From Aliivibrio fischeri (GTDB taxonomy: Bacteria; Pseudomonadota; Gammaproteobacteria; Enterobacterales; Vibrionaceae): DNA of 64,000 bases. A program made the position numbers and the translations under genes. The stretch lies in assembly GCA_038993745.2 (NCBI GenBank), contig CP160629.1:2852001-2916000 (forward strand). The letters run 5' to 3'. How positions within the stretch are numbered: the first letter of the stretch is position 1; the number at the start of each line of letters is the position of its first letter. Shown piece by piece: positions 21,613-38,922 of this stretch. The notes under the pieces were generated by a model. It saw nothing but the letters and a program-made list of their open reading frames with translations. It did not search any database and was not told where the DNA came from.

Positions 21613-21684
21613 GTAAAAATATTCCCTGCAATGAAAGAACTAAAATGATGTGAGTAACCTTACCTTAAACCAATCATTGATGCA

Positions 21685-22239
21685 TTATCCCTGACGCAGC
21701 GTATTACCTGTTTTCGCATCACGAATTTCTGTAGGCTGAGTCCGATTACCTACTTCACCTTGAAAAATAACTACCCCGTATCCCCTAGTTGAGCTTCAAC
21801 TTCAGTGACACTTCGACAAGGTTCCAATCCTGAAAGGTTAGCACTCGTTGAAGTAATTGGTTTACCGAATGCGTTACAAATAGCTTTCACTTGAGGATGA
21901 GCTGTTACTCTGACAGCAATACTATCAAATGCCCAGTAACTAAAGGTAATGTGCTTGTTTTCACTGGAACAATCCAAGTCACAGGACCAGGCCATGATGC
22001 TTTAATGGTATTTACTTGCTCTTCTGTTAATTGTTCTAAATCGATATAAGGTAATAATTGCTCTATAGATGCAGCAATCAAAATTAGTCCTTTTCTTTTG
22101 GTCTCTTTTTTACATCCAATAAATTTAGTAACGCTTGTTCGTTATCAGGATCGCAACCAACACCAAAAACGCCTTCTGTTGGATAAGCGATAACATTCCC
22201 TTGCTTCAAGGCATCTACGACTTGATTTAGATTCTTCAC
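21685..22239 (-). pseudogene. tsaC: tsaC copy 1 (threonylcarbamoyl-AMP synthase), three one-base deletions
   Basis: This is a copy of 34354-34911 with deletions in a C run near 21775, in caaattgccc near 21930, and in a T run near 22090. The result is frameshifted throughout, but the nucleotide sequence is otherwise the same. Confidence 0.85.
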
Positions 22240-22436
22240 ATTAATACCACTCTCTTCTATATATAGTATCTATTCTATTGATCTACTCAAATCACACAAC
22301 CGCTTTCCTTTTTTGAATTGTCATCATTCATTAATAAGTTTAGCTTTTCCTTACGCAAACGTTTCCTTAATAAAAAAAAACCGTATAATGCGGATAACTT
22401 TTCTATATTGCCAATATTTTATTTAAGGAGTTCACA

Positions 22437-22606
22437 ATGAAAGTCGGTATTATCATGGGTTCAAAATCAGACTGGCCAACAATGAAACTAGCCGCTGAGA
22501 TGCTTGACGCTTTAATGTGCCTTATGAGACAAAAGTGGTTTCTGCTCATAGAACACCTCAGTTACTTGCTGATTATGCAACTCAAGCAAAAGATCGTGGC
22601 ATCAAA
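22437..22606 (+). pseudogene. purE: purE fragment fused to 23S sequence
   Basis: This holds the first 57 codons of purE with its ribosome site (aaggag). One C is missing near 22507 (gcttgacgctt versus gcttgaccgctt). Homology to purE stops at 22606 and the next base is inside 23S rRNA. The 101-codon open frame across the junction is a chimera, not a gene. Confidence 0.88.
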
Positions 22607-24648
<2,042 letters not shown>

Positions 24649-24915
24649 ATACAACCCCAAGAGGTTTCGTATGGCATAAACAACCAAGGTTGAACTCGTC
24701 ATTGCGAGTTCTGGTTTTTCGCCGGATTCAAAATACAAGAACACTTGAATGTGTTGTTCTTCGTTTTACAAAGTAAAACAAAGGATATTAAGAACTTTTA
24801 AATTTTGATTTGAATAACTCGTAAGTTATTTAAATCAGTCAGCTTTCCAAATTGTTAAAGAGCAATGTTTCTTTCGAAACCATTTTTAAAGACTCTCAAG
24901 GAGAATACTTAAAGA
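24649..24915 (-). other. 16S-23S spacer (23S-proximal part), operon 4
   Basis: Same sequence as the operon 2 spacer, with boxA at 24850-24863. No gene seen. Confidence 0.7.
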
Positions 24916-24991
24916 TGGTGGGCGATACCGGGCTCGAACCAGTGACCCCCTCCTTGTAAGGGAGGTGCTCTCCCAACTGAGCTAATCGCCC
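24916..24991 (-). tRNA. tRNA-Val (TAC anticodon), operon 4 spacer
   Basis: A 76-base copy identical to those in operons 1 and 2. Confidence 0.96.
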
Positions 24992-25022
24992 ACGAAAGTT
25001 TTAATTCCTTCGTGAGAAAGAA

Positions 25023-25098
25023 TGGTGGGTCGTGCAGGATTCGAACCTGCGACCAATTGATTAAAAGTCAACTGCTCTACCAACTGAGCTAACGACCC
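25023..25098 (-). tRNA. tRNA-Lys (TTT anticodon), operon 4 spacer
   Basis: An intact 76-base copy with the full TTTT run in the anticodon loop, unlike its counterpart in operon 2. Confidence 0.96.
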
Positions 25099-25100
25099 AA

Positions 25101-25176
25101 TGGTATCCCGTAGGGGAGTCGAACCCCTGTTACCGCCGTGAAAGGGCGGTGTCCTAGGCCTCTAGACGAACGGGAC
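25101..25176 (-). tRNA. tRNA-Glu (TTC anticodon), operon 4 spacer
   Basis: An intact 76-base copy with the full D-arm AGAGGCC. Confidence 0.96.
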
Positions 25177-25271
25177 ACTGGATATTTGAAGATGTTGGGC
25201 ATCTTCATTGCTTCTTTACGTTTTTAACCTAATCAATCTGTGTGAACACTCATAAACCGTAATCTATCGTT

Positions 25272-26823
<1,552 letters not shown>

Positions 26824-26971
26824 AAGTTTTTTTGGTTTGTTTCAGCAGAAACAAAACCGACTCAATGATTAATACTGATTGTTACATAAAAGTAATTTTG
26901 TGTAGTCACTCAGTTCATTGATAATGTGTTGATTATCAATTCATAAGTGCCCACACAGATTGATTTGGTTA

Positions 26972-26985
26972 AATTGTTAAAGAGC
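26972..26985 (-). promoter_or_regulatory. Leader boxA, operon 4
   Basis: GCTCTTTAACAATT on the minus strand. Confidence 0.75.
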
Positions 26986-27033
26986 TTGTCTTTCAACCAC
27001 TTAGCGTTTCCGCTTCGTCGTTTCAGGCTGCGT

Positions 27034-27061
27034 ATAATACGCTGTCTGATTTGAAAGTCAA
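27034..27061 (-). promoter_or_regulatory. rRNA promoter, operon 4
   Basis: TTGACT (27056-27061), 16 bases, TATTAT (27034-27039). Identical to operons 1 and 2. Confidence 0.75.
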
Positions 27062-27146
27062 GATAATATTTTCAACTTTTTCAATTATTTTTGAATCGTT
27101 AAAAACGTTATGTTGACTTGGCTCACAGTGACAGTCTGGGAGCGAA

Positions 27147-27178
27147 ATAAAAGCCCGTTCAACTGAACGGGCTCTTAT
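27147..27178 (-). terminator. Terminator of operon 5
   Basis: Inverted repeat agcccgttca/tgaacgggct at 27152-27173 with a T-rich 3' side on the minus strand. Confidence 0.85.
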
Positions 27179-27187
27179 TCAAATTCA

Positions 27188-27306
27188 AGCCTGGCGATGT
27201 CCTACTCTCACATGGGGAAACCCCACACTACCATCGGCGCTATTACGTTTCACTTCTGAGTTCGGCATGGGATCAGGTGGGTCCATAACGCTATGGTCGC
27301 CAAGCA
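27188..27306 (-). rRNA. rrf: 5S ribosomal RNA, operon 5
   Basis: A 119-base 5S gene with the standard sequence. Confidence 0.97.
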
Positions 27307-27399
27307 AATTCTTTAATTCGGAAAGCTTATTGTCTTCTTAATGCACATTCAATTCGTTTCTTGCAACTTTAAATCCGTTCAAAACCCCTTGGGTGTTGT

Positions 27400-30289
<2,890 letters not shown>

Positions 30290-30613
30290 ATACAACCCCA
30301 AGAGGTTTCGTATGGCATAAACAACCAAGGTTGAACTCATCATTGCGAGTTCTGGTTTTTCGCCGGATTCAAAATACAAGAACACTTGAATGTGTTGTTC
30401 TTCGTTTTACAAAGTAAAACAAAGGATATTAAGAACTTTTAAATTTTGATTTGAATAACTCGTAAGTTATTTAAATCAGTCAGCTTTCCAAATTGTTAAA
30501 GAGCTTAAAGCAAAAGCTTTAATCAATAATAAAGATTATTAATTAAAACTCTTTATCTTTAATTTAAAACCTAATTAATCTGTGTGAACACTCATAAACC
30601 GTAATCTATCGTT
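30290..30613 (-). other. 16S-23S spacer without tRNA genes, operon 5
   Basis: Same 324-base tRNA-less spacer as operon 3, with boxA at 30491-30504 and one substitution near 30339. Confidence 0.8.
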
Positions 30614-32164
<1,551 letters not shown>

Positions 32165-32328
32165 AAGTTTTTTGGTTTGTTTCAGCAGAAACAAAACCGA
32201 CTCAATGATTAATACTGATTGTTACATAAAAGTAATTTTGTGTAGTCACTCAGTTCATTGATTAGTTATTTGCTTTCGCAAATAATGATTATCAACTCAC
32301 AAGTGCCCACACAGATTAATAGGTTTCT

Positions 32329-32342
32329 AATTTTTAAAGAGC
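32329..32342 (-). promoter_or_regulatory. Leader boxA variant, operon 5
   Basis: GCTCTTTAAAAATT on the minus strand, as in operon 3. Confidence 0.6.
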
Positions 32343-32391
32343 TTTTCTTCTACTTTCAAAGCGTTTCCGCTTTTCTGTGAAGAGGACGGTC

Positions 32392-32419
32392 ATTTTATCG
32401 ATTTAAGTTTCAGTGTCAA
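32392..32419 (-). promoter_or_regulatory. rRNA P2 promoter, operon 5
   Basis: TTGACA (32414-32419), 16 bases, TAAAAT (32392-32397). Confidence 0.7.
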
Positions 32420-32508
32420 GCACTTATTTGAAACTAAATTTTTAATTGCCGTTCTGACCTTGGTTGCTAACCCCTTATGGGATGGGCTCTCCGTGTCAGT
32501 GAGGTCGC

Positions 32509-32536
32509 ATTATAGAGAGTTAGATCACATTAGCAA
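32509..32536 (-). promoter_or_regulatory. rRNA P1 promoter, operon 5
   Basis: TTGCTA (32531-32536), 16 bases, TATAAT (32509-32514), with the GCGACC discriminator and an A/T-rich UP-like tract upstream. This unique upstream flank marks the first operon of the array in the direction of transcription. Confidence 0.8.
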
Positions 32537-32658
32537 GCCCTTTTTTCAAAAAAAATCGTTTTTTTGTTTTTATGGTTAAAGTCCATACAAATCGGTGCTA
32601 AATTATCTTTTATAATGCATATTATTAACACTAAATTATCATTTTTGAGGTTTATTCT

Positions 32659-33204
32659 ATGATTTCTTCATTACGACGCTATAAATCAAACTTTCCTTCA
32701 ATCGGCTCTAATACTTATATAGATACCTCTTCTGTATTAATTGGAGAAATTACTATTGGCCAAGACTCTAGTGTTTGGCCTTTGGTTGTTGCTCGAGGTG
32801 ATGTAAATAGTATTTCTATTGGCGATAGAACAAATATTCAAGATGGTTCAGTTTTGCATGTTACCCATAAAAACCCTGAGAACCCAAAAGGTGCACCTTT
32901 AGTTATTGGCAATGATGTCACGATTGGTCACAAAGTTATGCTGCATGGTTGCGTAATTGAAGACCGAGTTCTTGTTGGAATGGGAAGCATTATTCTAGAC
33001 AACGCTTATATTGAAGCTGATGTAATGATTGGTGCTGGTTCTCTTGTTCCACCAAACAAGCGTCTTGAAAGTGGCTACCTTTATATAGGTAGCCCTGTAA
33101 AACAAGTTCGCCCTCTATCTATAGAGGAAATTGCATTACTTAAAAAATCTGCATTAAATTACGTTAATTTTAAGAATGACTATATAGAAGAAGAAATTAA
33201 TTAA
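32659..33204 (+). CDS. yrdA: Gamma-class carbonic anhydrase-like hexapeptide-repeat protein YrdA
   Basis: A 181-residue left-handed beta-helix protein of the YrdA/PaaY/gamma-carbonic anhydrase group. Hexapeptide repeats run from about residue 15 to 150 (SSVLIGEITIGQDSSVWP, VIGNDVTIGH, VLVGMGSIILDNA). His67 (VLHVTH), His91 (IGHK) and His96 (MLHGC) align with the three metal-binding histidines of the family. E. coli YrdA binds metal, but its carbonic anhydrase activity is uncertain, so the function is best left as carbonic anhydrase-like. The start is an ATG with GAGG seven bases upstream. The gene is divergent from rRNA operon 5 and overlaps yrdB by 8 bases tail to tail. An intact counterpart exists only here; the copy at 19993 is frameshifted. 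Confidence 0.93.
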   Translation: MISSLRRYKSNFPSIGSNTYIDTSSVLIGEITIGQDSSVWPLVVARGDVNSISIGDRTNIQDGSVLHVTHKNPENPKGAPLVIGNDVTIGHKVMLHGCVIEDRVLVGMGSIILDNAYIEADVMIGAGSLVPPNKRLESGYLYIGSPVKQVRPLSIEEIALLKKSALNYVNFKNDYIEEEIN

Positions 33205-33460
33205 TTTCAATCTCTCCTGAAGCATTGAATTCTTCATCTTCAATCAATGCTTCAGCTTTCTCTTCTATATCAAAGCGTAACTGGTTAAAAACCTCATTCG
33301 CTTTATCATGATGGCAAATAGATTCACCACTTTCTTCTTCAAGCCATGAGAATGAAACTGAACAATTAATTAAGCTTCCCATTTGTTGTGCTGAAAAACG
33401 CACACACTTCTTTTCTAGCTCTACGGTTAAATCGTCTGAAAAGAGAATCGACTGATTCAT
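33197..33460 (-). CDS. yrdB: YrdB family (DUF1488) protein
   Basis: An 87-residue small acidic protein of unknown function. It resembles E. coli Yrd[11 protein letters not shown] opening, KKCVRFSAQQMG, and RFDIEEKAEALIE near the end. Its ATG overlaps the aroE stop codon (TAATG), so translation is probably coupled to aroE. Its last codons lie in a perfect 16-base palindrome shared with the end of yrdA (33193-33208), so both genes end Glu-Ile-Asn-stop. It is the last gene of tsaC-aroE-yrdB, an order conserved in E. coli. Confidence 0.9.
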   Translation of the reverse strand: MNQSILFSDDLTVELEKKCVRFSAQQMGSLINCSVSFSWLEEESGESICHHDKANEVFNQLRFDIEEKAEALIEDEEFNASGEIEIN

Positions 33461-34281
33461 TACATACCTTCTAAGTTCTTTCGTAATTCACGCAAAATTT
33501 GTTTACTACCTGGACGTAACCCTCTCCATACAGTAAAGCTTTCTGCAGCCTGACCGACTAGCATTCCTAATCCATCATAAGCTTGGTAAGCATCATTTTC
33601 TAATGCCCATTGATTAAAGATGGTTTTACCAGAGCCATACATCATGTCATAGCTAATCGCACCACCTGAGAATATGACAGGATCTATTTGAGGAAGCTCC
33701 CCAGATAAACTTGCTGATGTTGAATTGATAATGACATCAAACCCTTTATTAATATCACTCATCTTTTTTGCTTCTATCCTTCCATAAGGAGAAAACAGTT
33801 CCGCAAGTTGTTTTGCTTTTTCATAAGTTCGATTAACAAGAGTAATAGAAGCGGGATTTTGTTTTAACAAAGGAAGAATAACGCCACGAGCTGCGCCACC
33901 AGCACCAATTAATAAAATATGTTTATCTTCTAAAGGTACTTGGTACTGCAATAAGTCTTGAACTAACCCTTCGCCATCGGTGTTATCACCTAAAATAATG
34001 CCATCATCCAATTTTTTAAGTGTATTTACCGCCCCTGCGAGTTTTGCTCTTTCTGTTAATTGATTAGCAAACTGAAACGCTTCCTCTTTAAAAGGGACCG
34101 TTACATTACAGCCTTTTCCTTGTTGAGAAAAAAACGTTGTTACTGACTCAACAAAACCGTTTATTGGTGCTTCAATTGCTGAATATTCTAAATCCTGCAT
34201 TGTTTGACGAGCAAATAAGGTATGAATAAAAGGTGATTTGCTGTGTTTAATCGGATTACCAAAAACGGCATACTTGTCCAT
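33460..34281 (-). CDS. aroE: Shikimate dehydrogenase (NADP+)
   Basis: A 273-residue enzyme that reduces 3-dehydroshikimate to shikimate, in the cytoplasmic aromatic amino acid pathway. The N-terminal substrate domain contains SKSPFIH (14-20), the catalytic lysine in NVTVPFKE (Lys65) and the catalytic aspartate in NTDGEG (Asp102). The C-terminal Rossmann domain has GAGGAARG (127-133) and the NADP-selecting NRT motif (150-152). Length and residues match E. coli AroE. The gene lies 72 bases after tsaC and is translationally coupled to yrdB. It is an intact copy; a frameshifted near-identical copy sits at 20793-21612. Confidence 0.96.
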   Translation of the reverse strand: MDKYAVFGNPIKHSKSPFIHTLFARQTMQDLEYSAIEAPINGFVESVTTFFSQQGKGCNVTVPFKEEAFQFANQLTERAKLAGAVNTLKKLDDGIILGDNTDGEGLVQDLLQYQVPLEDKHILLIGAGGAARGVILPLLKQNPASITLVNRTYEKAKQLAELFSPYGRIEAKKMSDINKGFDVIINSTSASLSGELPQIDPVIFSGGAISYDMMYGSGKTIFNQWALENDAYQAYDGLGMLVGQAAESFTVWRGLRPGSKQILRELRKNLEGM

Positions 34282-34353
34282 GTAAAAATATTCCCTGCAA
34301 TGAAAGAACTAAAATGATGTGAGTAACCTTACCTTAAACCAATCATTGATGCA

Positions 34354-34911
34354 TTATCCCTGACGCAGCGTATTACCTGTTTTCGCATCACGAATTTCTG
34401 TAGGCTGAGTCCGATTACCTACTTCACCTTGAAAAATAACTACCCCCGTATCCCCTAGTTGAGCTTCAACTTCAGTGACACTTCGACAAGGTTCCAATCC
34501 TGAAAGGTTAGCACTCGTTGAAGTAATTGGTTTACCGAATGCGTTACAAATAGCTTTCACTTGAGGATGAGCTGTTACTCTGACAGCAATACTATCAAAT
34601 TGCCCAGTAACTAAAGGTAATGTGCTTGTTTTCACTGGAACAATCCAAGTCACAGGACCAGGCCATGATGCTTTAATGGTATTTACTTGCTCTTCTGTTA
34701 ATTGTTCTAAATCGATATAAGGTAATAATTGCTCTATAGATGCAGCAATCAAAATTAGTCCTTTTTCTTTTGGTCTCTTTTTTACATCCAATAAATTTAG
34801 TAACGCTTGTTCGTTATCAGGATCGCAACCAACACCAAAAACGCCTTCTGTTGGATAAGCGATAACATTCCCTTGCTTCAAGGCATCTACGACTTGATTT
34901 AGATTCTTCAC
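34354..34911 (-). CDS. tsaC: Threonylcarbamoyl-AMP synthase TsaC (YrdC/Sua5 domain)
   Basis: A 185-residue single-domain YrdC protein. In the family it makes threonylcarbamoyl-AMP from threonine, bicarbonate and ATP, the first step of the t6A37 modification of ANN-decoding tRNAs. Visible signatures are the N-terminal [13 protein letters not shown] block, the KKRPKEKGLI nucleotide-binding segment, [11 protein letters not shown] and the TSTSANLSG motif near residue 130. The start codon is GTG at 34909-34911; an in-frame ATG is absent, and AGAGAG lies about 10 bases upstream. It heads the tsaC-aroE-yrdB cluster. Confidence 0.95.
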   Translation of the reverse strand: MKNLNQVVDALKQGNVIAYPTEGVFGVGCDPDNEQALLNLLDVKKRPKEKGLILIAASIEQLLPYIDLEQLTEEQVNTIKASWPGPVTWIVPVKTSTLPLVTGQFDSIAVRVTAHPQVKAICNAFGKPITSTSANLSGLEPCRSVTEVEAQLGDTGVVIFQGEVGNRTQPTEIRDAKTGNTLRQG

Positions 34912-35024
34912 ATTAATACCACTCTCTTCTATATATAGTATCTATTCTATTGATCTACTCAAATCACACAACCGCTTTCCTTTTTTGAATTGTCATCATT
35001 CATTAATAAGTTTAGCTTTTCCTT

Positions 35025-35062
35025 ACGCAAACGTTTTCCTTAATAAAAAATAACCGTATAAT
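35025..35062 (+). promoter_or_regulatory. PurR operator and promoter of purEK
   Basis: ACGCAAACGTTTTCCT (35025-35040) fits every fixed position of the E. coli PurR consensus ANGCAANCGNTTNCNT. It overlaps the expected -35 region of a promoter whose -10 is TATAAT (35057-35062). This predicts repression by PurR with hypoxanthine or guanine. Confidence 0.8.
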
Positions 35063-35110
35063 GCGGATAACTTTTCTATATTGCCAATATCTTTATTTAA
35101 GGAGTTCACA

Positions 35111-35596
35111 ATGAAAGTCGGTATTATCATGGGTTCAAAATCAGACTGGCCAACAATGAAACTAGCCGCTGAGATGCTTGACCGCTTTAATGTGCCTTAT
35201 GAGACAAAAGTGGTTTCTGCTCATAGAACACCTCAGTTACTTGCTGATTATGCAACTCAAGCAAAAGATCGTGGCATCAAAGTAATTATCGCAGGTGCGG
35301 GTGGTGCAGCACACCTTCCTGGAATGGCAGCAGCATTCACAAGTGTTCCTGTTTTAGGTGTTCCAGTACAATCTCGTGCACTTAAAGGTATGGATTCATT
35401 ACTTTCAATTGTACAGATGCCAAAAGGTATTGCTGTTGGTACTCTTGCGATAGGTGAAGCGGGAGCGGCTAATGCAGGTATCCTTGCAGCTCAAATCATT
35501 GGAACATCAAACGAAGAAGTAATGGCTGCGGTTGAAACTTTCCGTAAAGAACAAACTGAAATGGTGTTAGAGAACCCAGATCCATCAGAGGATTAA
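35111..35596 (+). CDS. purE: N5-carboxyaminoimidazole ribonucleotide mutase PurE
   Basis: A 161-residue class I PurE. It converts N5-CAIR to CAIR in de novo purine synthesis, acting after PurK. The [10 protein letters not shown] motif, SAHRTPQL and the [13 protein letters not shown] segment that build the active site are all present. The open frame starts 10 codons earlier, but the ATG at 35111 has TAAGGAG eight bases upstream and gives the family N-terminus. A PurR operator precedes it. purK starts 2 bases after its stop, so the two form an operon. The first 57 codons are duplicated at 22437-22606. Confidence 0.96.
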
Positions 35597-35598
35597 TC

Positions 35599-36711
35599 AT
35601 GAATGTTCTTATTTTAGGTTCAGGTCAATTAGCACGAATGATGTCTTTAGCTAGTGCTCCATTAAATATTGATGTGATCGCTTATGATGTTAATAGCCAA
35701 CAAATTGTACATCCATTAACTCAACAACCGATTGATTTATCATTAGAACAAGCCATTAAACAAGTCGATGTTATTACGGCTGAGTTTGAACATATTCCTC
35801 ATCATATTCTAGATATTTGTAGTGTAAGTGGAAAATTTCAACCAACACCTGATGCAATAAAAGCAGGTGGTGATCGCCGTCTTGAAAAAAAGTTATTAGA
35901 TAACGCGCATGTTGCAAATGCCAAATACCATAATATCAATACTAAACAGGACTTTTTGAATGCCATCGATACCGTTGGGATCCCTATGGTATTGAAGAGT
36001 GCGTTAGGCGGTTATGATGGAAAAGGTCAATGGCGCTTAAAAGACGTATCACAAGTTGATTCTATTTGGGAAGAAATGGATGAGTTAATTAAAAGCTCTC
36101 CAAATCAAGCAATAGTTGCAGAACAATTTATTCCATTTAACCGTGAAGTTTCACTCATTGGAGCTCGTAATAAAAACGGTCAAATGGTGACTTACCCACT
36201 GACTGAAAATGTTCATGTCGATGGTGTTCTTGCTTTATCAACCGCTTTAGAAGGGACAAGTAATTTACAACAACAAGCCGATGAAATGTTTACCGCTATC
36301 GCTGATGAACTGAATTATATCGGAGTGCTTGCTATTGAGTTTTTCGATGTAGACGGAACGTTACTTGTAAATGAAATTGCCCCTCGTGTGCATAATTCAG
36401 GGCACTGGACTCAACAAGGGACCGATATTTGCCAATTTGAAATGCACATTCGAGCGGTATGCAACTTACCATTAACGGGTAATCAATTACTTCGCTCAAC
36501 TGCGATGATTAATATTTTAGGTGAAGATAGCTTACCAGATGAAATATTAACAATGCCGAATTGCCATATTCATTGGTATGGAAAAGAGAAGCGAGCGGGT
36601 AGAAAAATGGGACATATTAACGTGTGTGCCGACTCCCCTGAAATGCTACAAAAAGAGCTTTCTAAACTTGCAAATATTTTAGATAAACAAGCCTTTAAAG
36701 CTCTTTCTTAA
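35599..36711 (+). CDS. purK: N5-carboxyaminoimidazole ribonucleotide synthase PurK
   Basis: A 370-residue ATP-grasp enzyme that makes N5-CAIR from AIR, bicarbonate and ATP. The N-terminal preATP-grasp fold ([14 protein letters not shown]) is followed by the ATP-grasp core: [31 protein letters not shown], and the metal site [17 protein letters not shown]. Length is near the usual 355-385. It is co-transcribed with purE, which uses its product. An inverted repeat gagtaactta/taagttactc (36724-36754) follows the stop but has no T tract. Confidence 0.96.
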
Positions 36712-36748
36712 ATCTCAAGGTATGAGTAACTTAATACTTGTGATTAAG

Positions 36749-37318
36749 TTACTCTGATTGGCTCTGAACTTCTGCACATTTTTTATCTGCACAGATTAAA
36801 CGAGTTCCTGCCGCTGTTTCTTTTTTTAAAAGCAACTCAAAACCACATTTTTGACAACACCCTTGCTGTGGCTCTAAATTAACCGCAAAACGACAAGCAG
36901 GGTAAGCATCACATGCGTAAAATGATTTACCAAAGCGAGATTGTTTCTCTTGTAGATGTCCTTTATGACAACTAGGACAAACCGTTTCTGTCTGCGACGA
37001 CTCTTTCTTTTGTTCTAAAGATTCAATATGAGTACATGATGGATATGCAGAACAACCGATAAACATTCCATATCGGCCTTGTCTCAACACCAATTCACTT
37101 TCACATTGAGGGCATGGGATCCCTAACTCTTTCACTACATGACCATCATTACTTTTTAATGGACGAATATAGTCACATTCAGGGTAATTTTGACAACCTA
37201 AAAATGGACCTCTTTTTCCATAACGGATACTTAGTTCACCGCTACATTGAGGGCATATTTCATGCTCTAACGCATGCTCATGCGCTTGAAATAATTCTTT
37301 ATCAATCTTTCCAGACAT
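36749..37318 (-). CDS. yrdD: Topoisomerase I C-terminal-type zinc-ribbon protein (YrdD-like)
   Basis: A 189-residue protein made almost only of repeated zf-C4 topoisomerase ribbons. Clear modules are CPQC...GCQNYPEC, CPQCESEL...GCSAYPSC and CPSCHKGH...CDAYPAC. A fourth, degenerate one near the C-terminus is CCQKCG...CADKKC. Such modules bind DNA or protein in the tail of TopA; the role of the stand-alone protein is not established. It lies 10 bases downstream of smg and probably ends the LysM-dprA-smg-yrdD unit, as in E. coli and vibrios. Confidence 0.88.
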   Translation of the reverse strand: MSGKIDKELFQAHEHALEHEICPQCSGELSIRYGKRGPFLGCQNYPECDYIRPLKSNDGHVVKELGIPCPQCESELVLRQGRYGMFIGCSAYPSCTHIESLEQKKESSQTETVCPSCHKGHLQEKQSRFGKSFYACDAYPACRFAVNLEPQQGCCQKCGFELLLKKETAAGTRLICADKKCAEVQSQSE

Positions 37319-37328
37319 TCTCTCAGCC

Positions 37329-37802
37329 TTAGTGAGTCAAGCCTACATCAGAGGTATACAATAACTCTTCCATCTGTGTATAAGCGCTTTCCTGTCCTGG
37401 AACATTAAACAATACCATTAGGACAACCCACTTTAGATCATCTAATGACAGTTCATCCGTTTCTAAAGCCATTACTTGCTCAATTACCATTTCACGAGTT
37501 TCGCTAGTAAGTACTTTAATTTGTTCTAAGAAAAGTAAAAAACCACGACATGCCGTATTTATCCCATCAATTTCTTGTTGAGTATAAATTCGCATTGACG
37601 TTGACGTTCCTGTTGCAACACGAGCGTGCTCGTCCGTATCTTGTAAACGAGCCAGATCTTCTAACCAATCTAACGCTTTATATACTGCTTCTTGGTGAAA
37701 GCCTGCTTTTAGCAATTCATCTTCTAATTTTTCTTGTTCTACATTCAGTTCAACATCACTATGGATATATGTTTCAAATAGATACATCAGAACATCCATC
37801 AT
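37329..37802 (-). CDS. smg: Smg family protein (DUF494)
   Basis: A 157-residue all-helical acidic protein ([14 protein letters not shown] opening, [40 protein letters not shown]). These match the DUF494/Smg family found downstream of dprA across gammaproteobacteria. The molecular function is unknown. It starts 2 bases after dprA, so it is co-translated with it. Confidence 0.93.
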   Translation of the reverse strand: MMDVLMYLFETYIHSDVELNVEQEKLEDELLKAGFHQEAVYKALDWLEDLARLQDTDEHARVATGTSTSMRIYTQQEIDGINTACRGFLLFLEQIKVLTSETREMVIEQVMALETDELSLDDLKWVVLMVLFNVPGQESAYTQMEELLYTSDVGLTH

Positions 37803-37804
37803 GG

Positions 37805-38914
37805 CTAGCCCCTCCGCTTTTTAATGTAACCCCCTGGGACTGCAGCGATGAAACCTTGCAACTCTAATTCAAGTAATTGCATCATGATTTCATGTACAGG
37901 CATCTGACACCGCTCTGCGATTATATCGACAGGCGTCGCCTCACCGCCTACGGTAGCGAACACTTCAGGAAATGGCAATTGTTCAGTGATAACTTCTTGT
38001 TCGAAAAGTGATGGTTGATGAGATAGTGCACACTCAGTCAGAGCTCCTATTTCATTAAAAATATCATCAGGAGAAGATACCAGTGTTGCTCCAGATTTAA
38101 TTAAACCATTCGAACCTTGAGCTGTTGGGTTTTGAATAGAACCAGGTAAAGCAAATACCTCTCGTCCCTGTTCATTTGCATATCTTGCTGTAATTAGAGA
38201 CCCTGAACGCTCTGCCGCTTCAACAACAAGAACCCCTGTTGATAAACCACTAATGATTCGATTGCGTCGTGGAAAGTTATCCGCTCTTGGTGGAGCATCA
38301 GGCCTAAACTCAGAAACTAAGGCGCCATTTTCACTCACTCTCTGAGCTAAGGAGCGATGCTTGGCTGGGTAGATCTTTTCTAGACCAGAGCCAAGAACAG
38401 CAATGGTTTTCCCTTTTGCTTCTATTGCACCATGATGTGCATATCCATCGACACCGAGTGCAAGACCGCTGGTTACAACATAATTATGCTGAACAATAGA
38501 ACGAGCAAACTCTTTAGCACAATCCAATCCTTCCAGACTGGCATTTCGGCTCCCGACAATCGCCACTTGTGGCTCAGATAAACAGAGAGCATCCCCTTTA
38601 ACAAACAACACTGGAGGTGGAGCGCTAATCTCTGACAACAATTTGGGGTATCTAGGATCAGTTAATGGCAATATCGTATGTTCAGAACTCTTTTCTTGCC
38701 AAGTCAAACAGGTTTCAACCTGCTTATTTGTCGTCTGCTTTAGATAGGATATTTGAGATGAAGAGAGACCTAAAGCCTGTAATTGATCATCATTGTATTG
38801 CAGAATATTTTCAGCTGAATCGACACTGAGTAAACGGGACATTACCTTCCCGCCTACTCTAGGACAAAAGCATAAGGTTAGCCAAGCCGATAGATGTTCT
38901 TCGGAAATGGACAT
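37805..38914 (-). CDS. dprA: DNA-processing protein DprA (Smf)
   Basis: A 369-residue DprA. In transformation it binds incoming single-stranded DNA and loads RecA. Domains in order: an N-terminal SAM-like helical region (about 1-75), the Rossmann-like core ([59 protein letters not shown]) and a C-terminal winged-helix (about 310-369). With comM in the same window it fits a naturally competent vibrio. The LysM protein gene ends 8 bases upstream in corrected frame. Confidence 0.95.
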   Translation of the reverse strand: MSISEEHLSAWLTLCFCPRVGGKVMSRLLSVDSAENILQYNDDQLQALGLSSSQISYLKQTTNKQVETCLTWQEKSSEHTILPLTDPRYPKLLSEISAPPPVLFVKGDALCLSEPQVAIVGSRNASLEGLDCAKEFARSIVQHNYVVTSGLALGVDGYAHHGAIEAKGKTIAVLGSGLEKIYPAKHRSLAQRVSENGALVSEFRPDAPPRADNFPRRNRIISGLSTGVLVVEAAERSGSLITARYANEQGREVFALPGSIQNPTAQGSNGLIKSGATLVSSPDDIFNEIGALTECALSHQPSLFEQEVITEQLPFPEVFATVGGEATPVDIIAERCQMPVHEIMMQLLELELQGFIAAVPGGYIKKRRG

Positions 38915-38922
38915 AACGTTAT

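Noticed and set aside
36724..36754. Inverted repeat after purK as a terminator
   Set aside because: The 10-base stem is good but no T tract follows on either strand, and it overlaps the end of yrdD; kept only as a note under purK.
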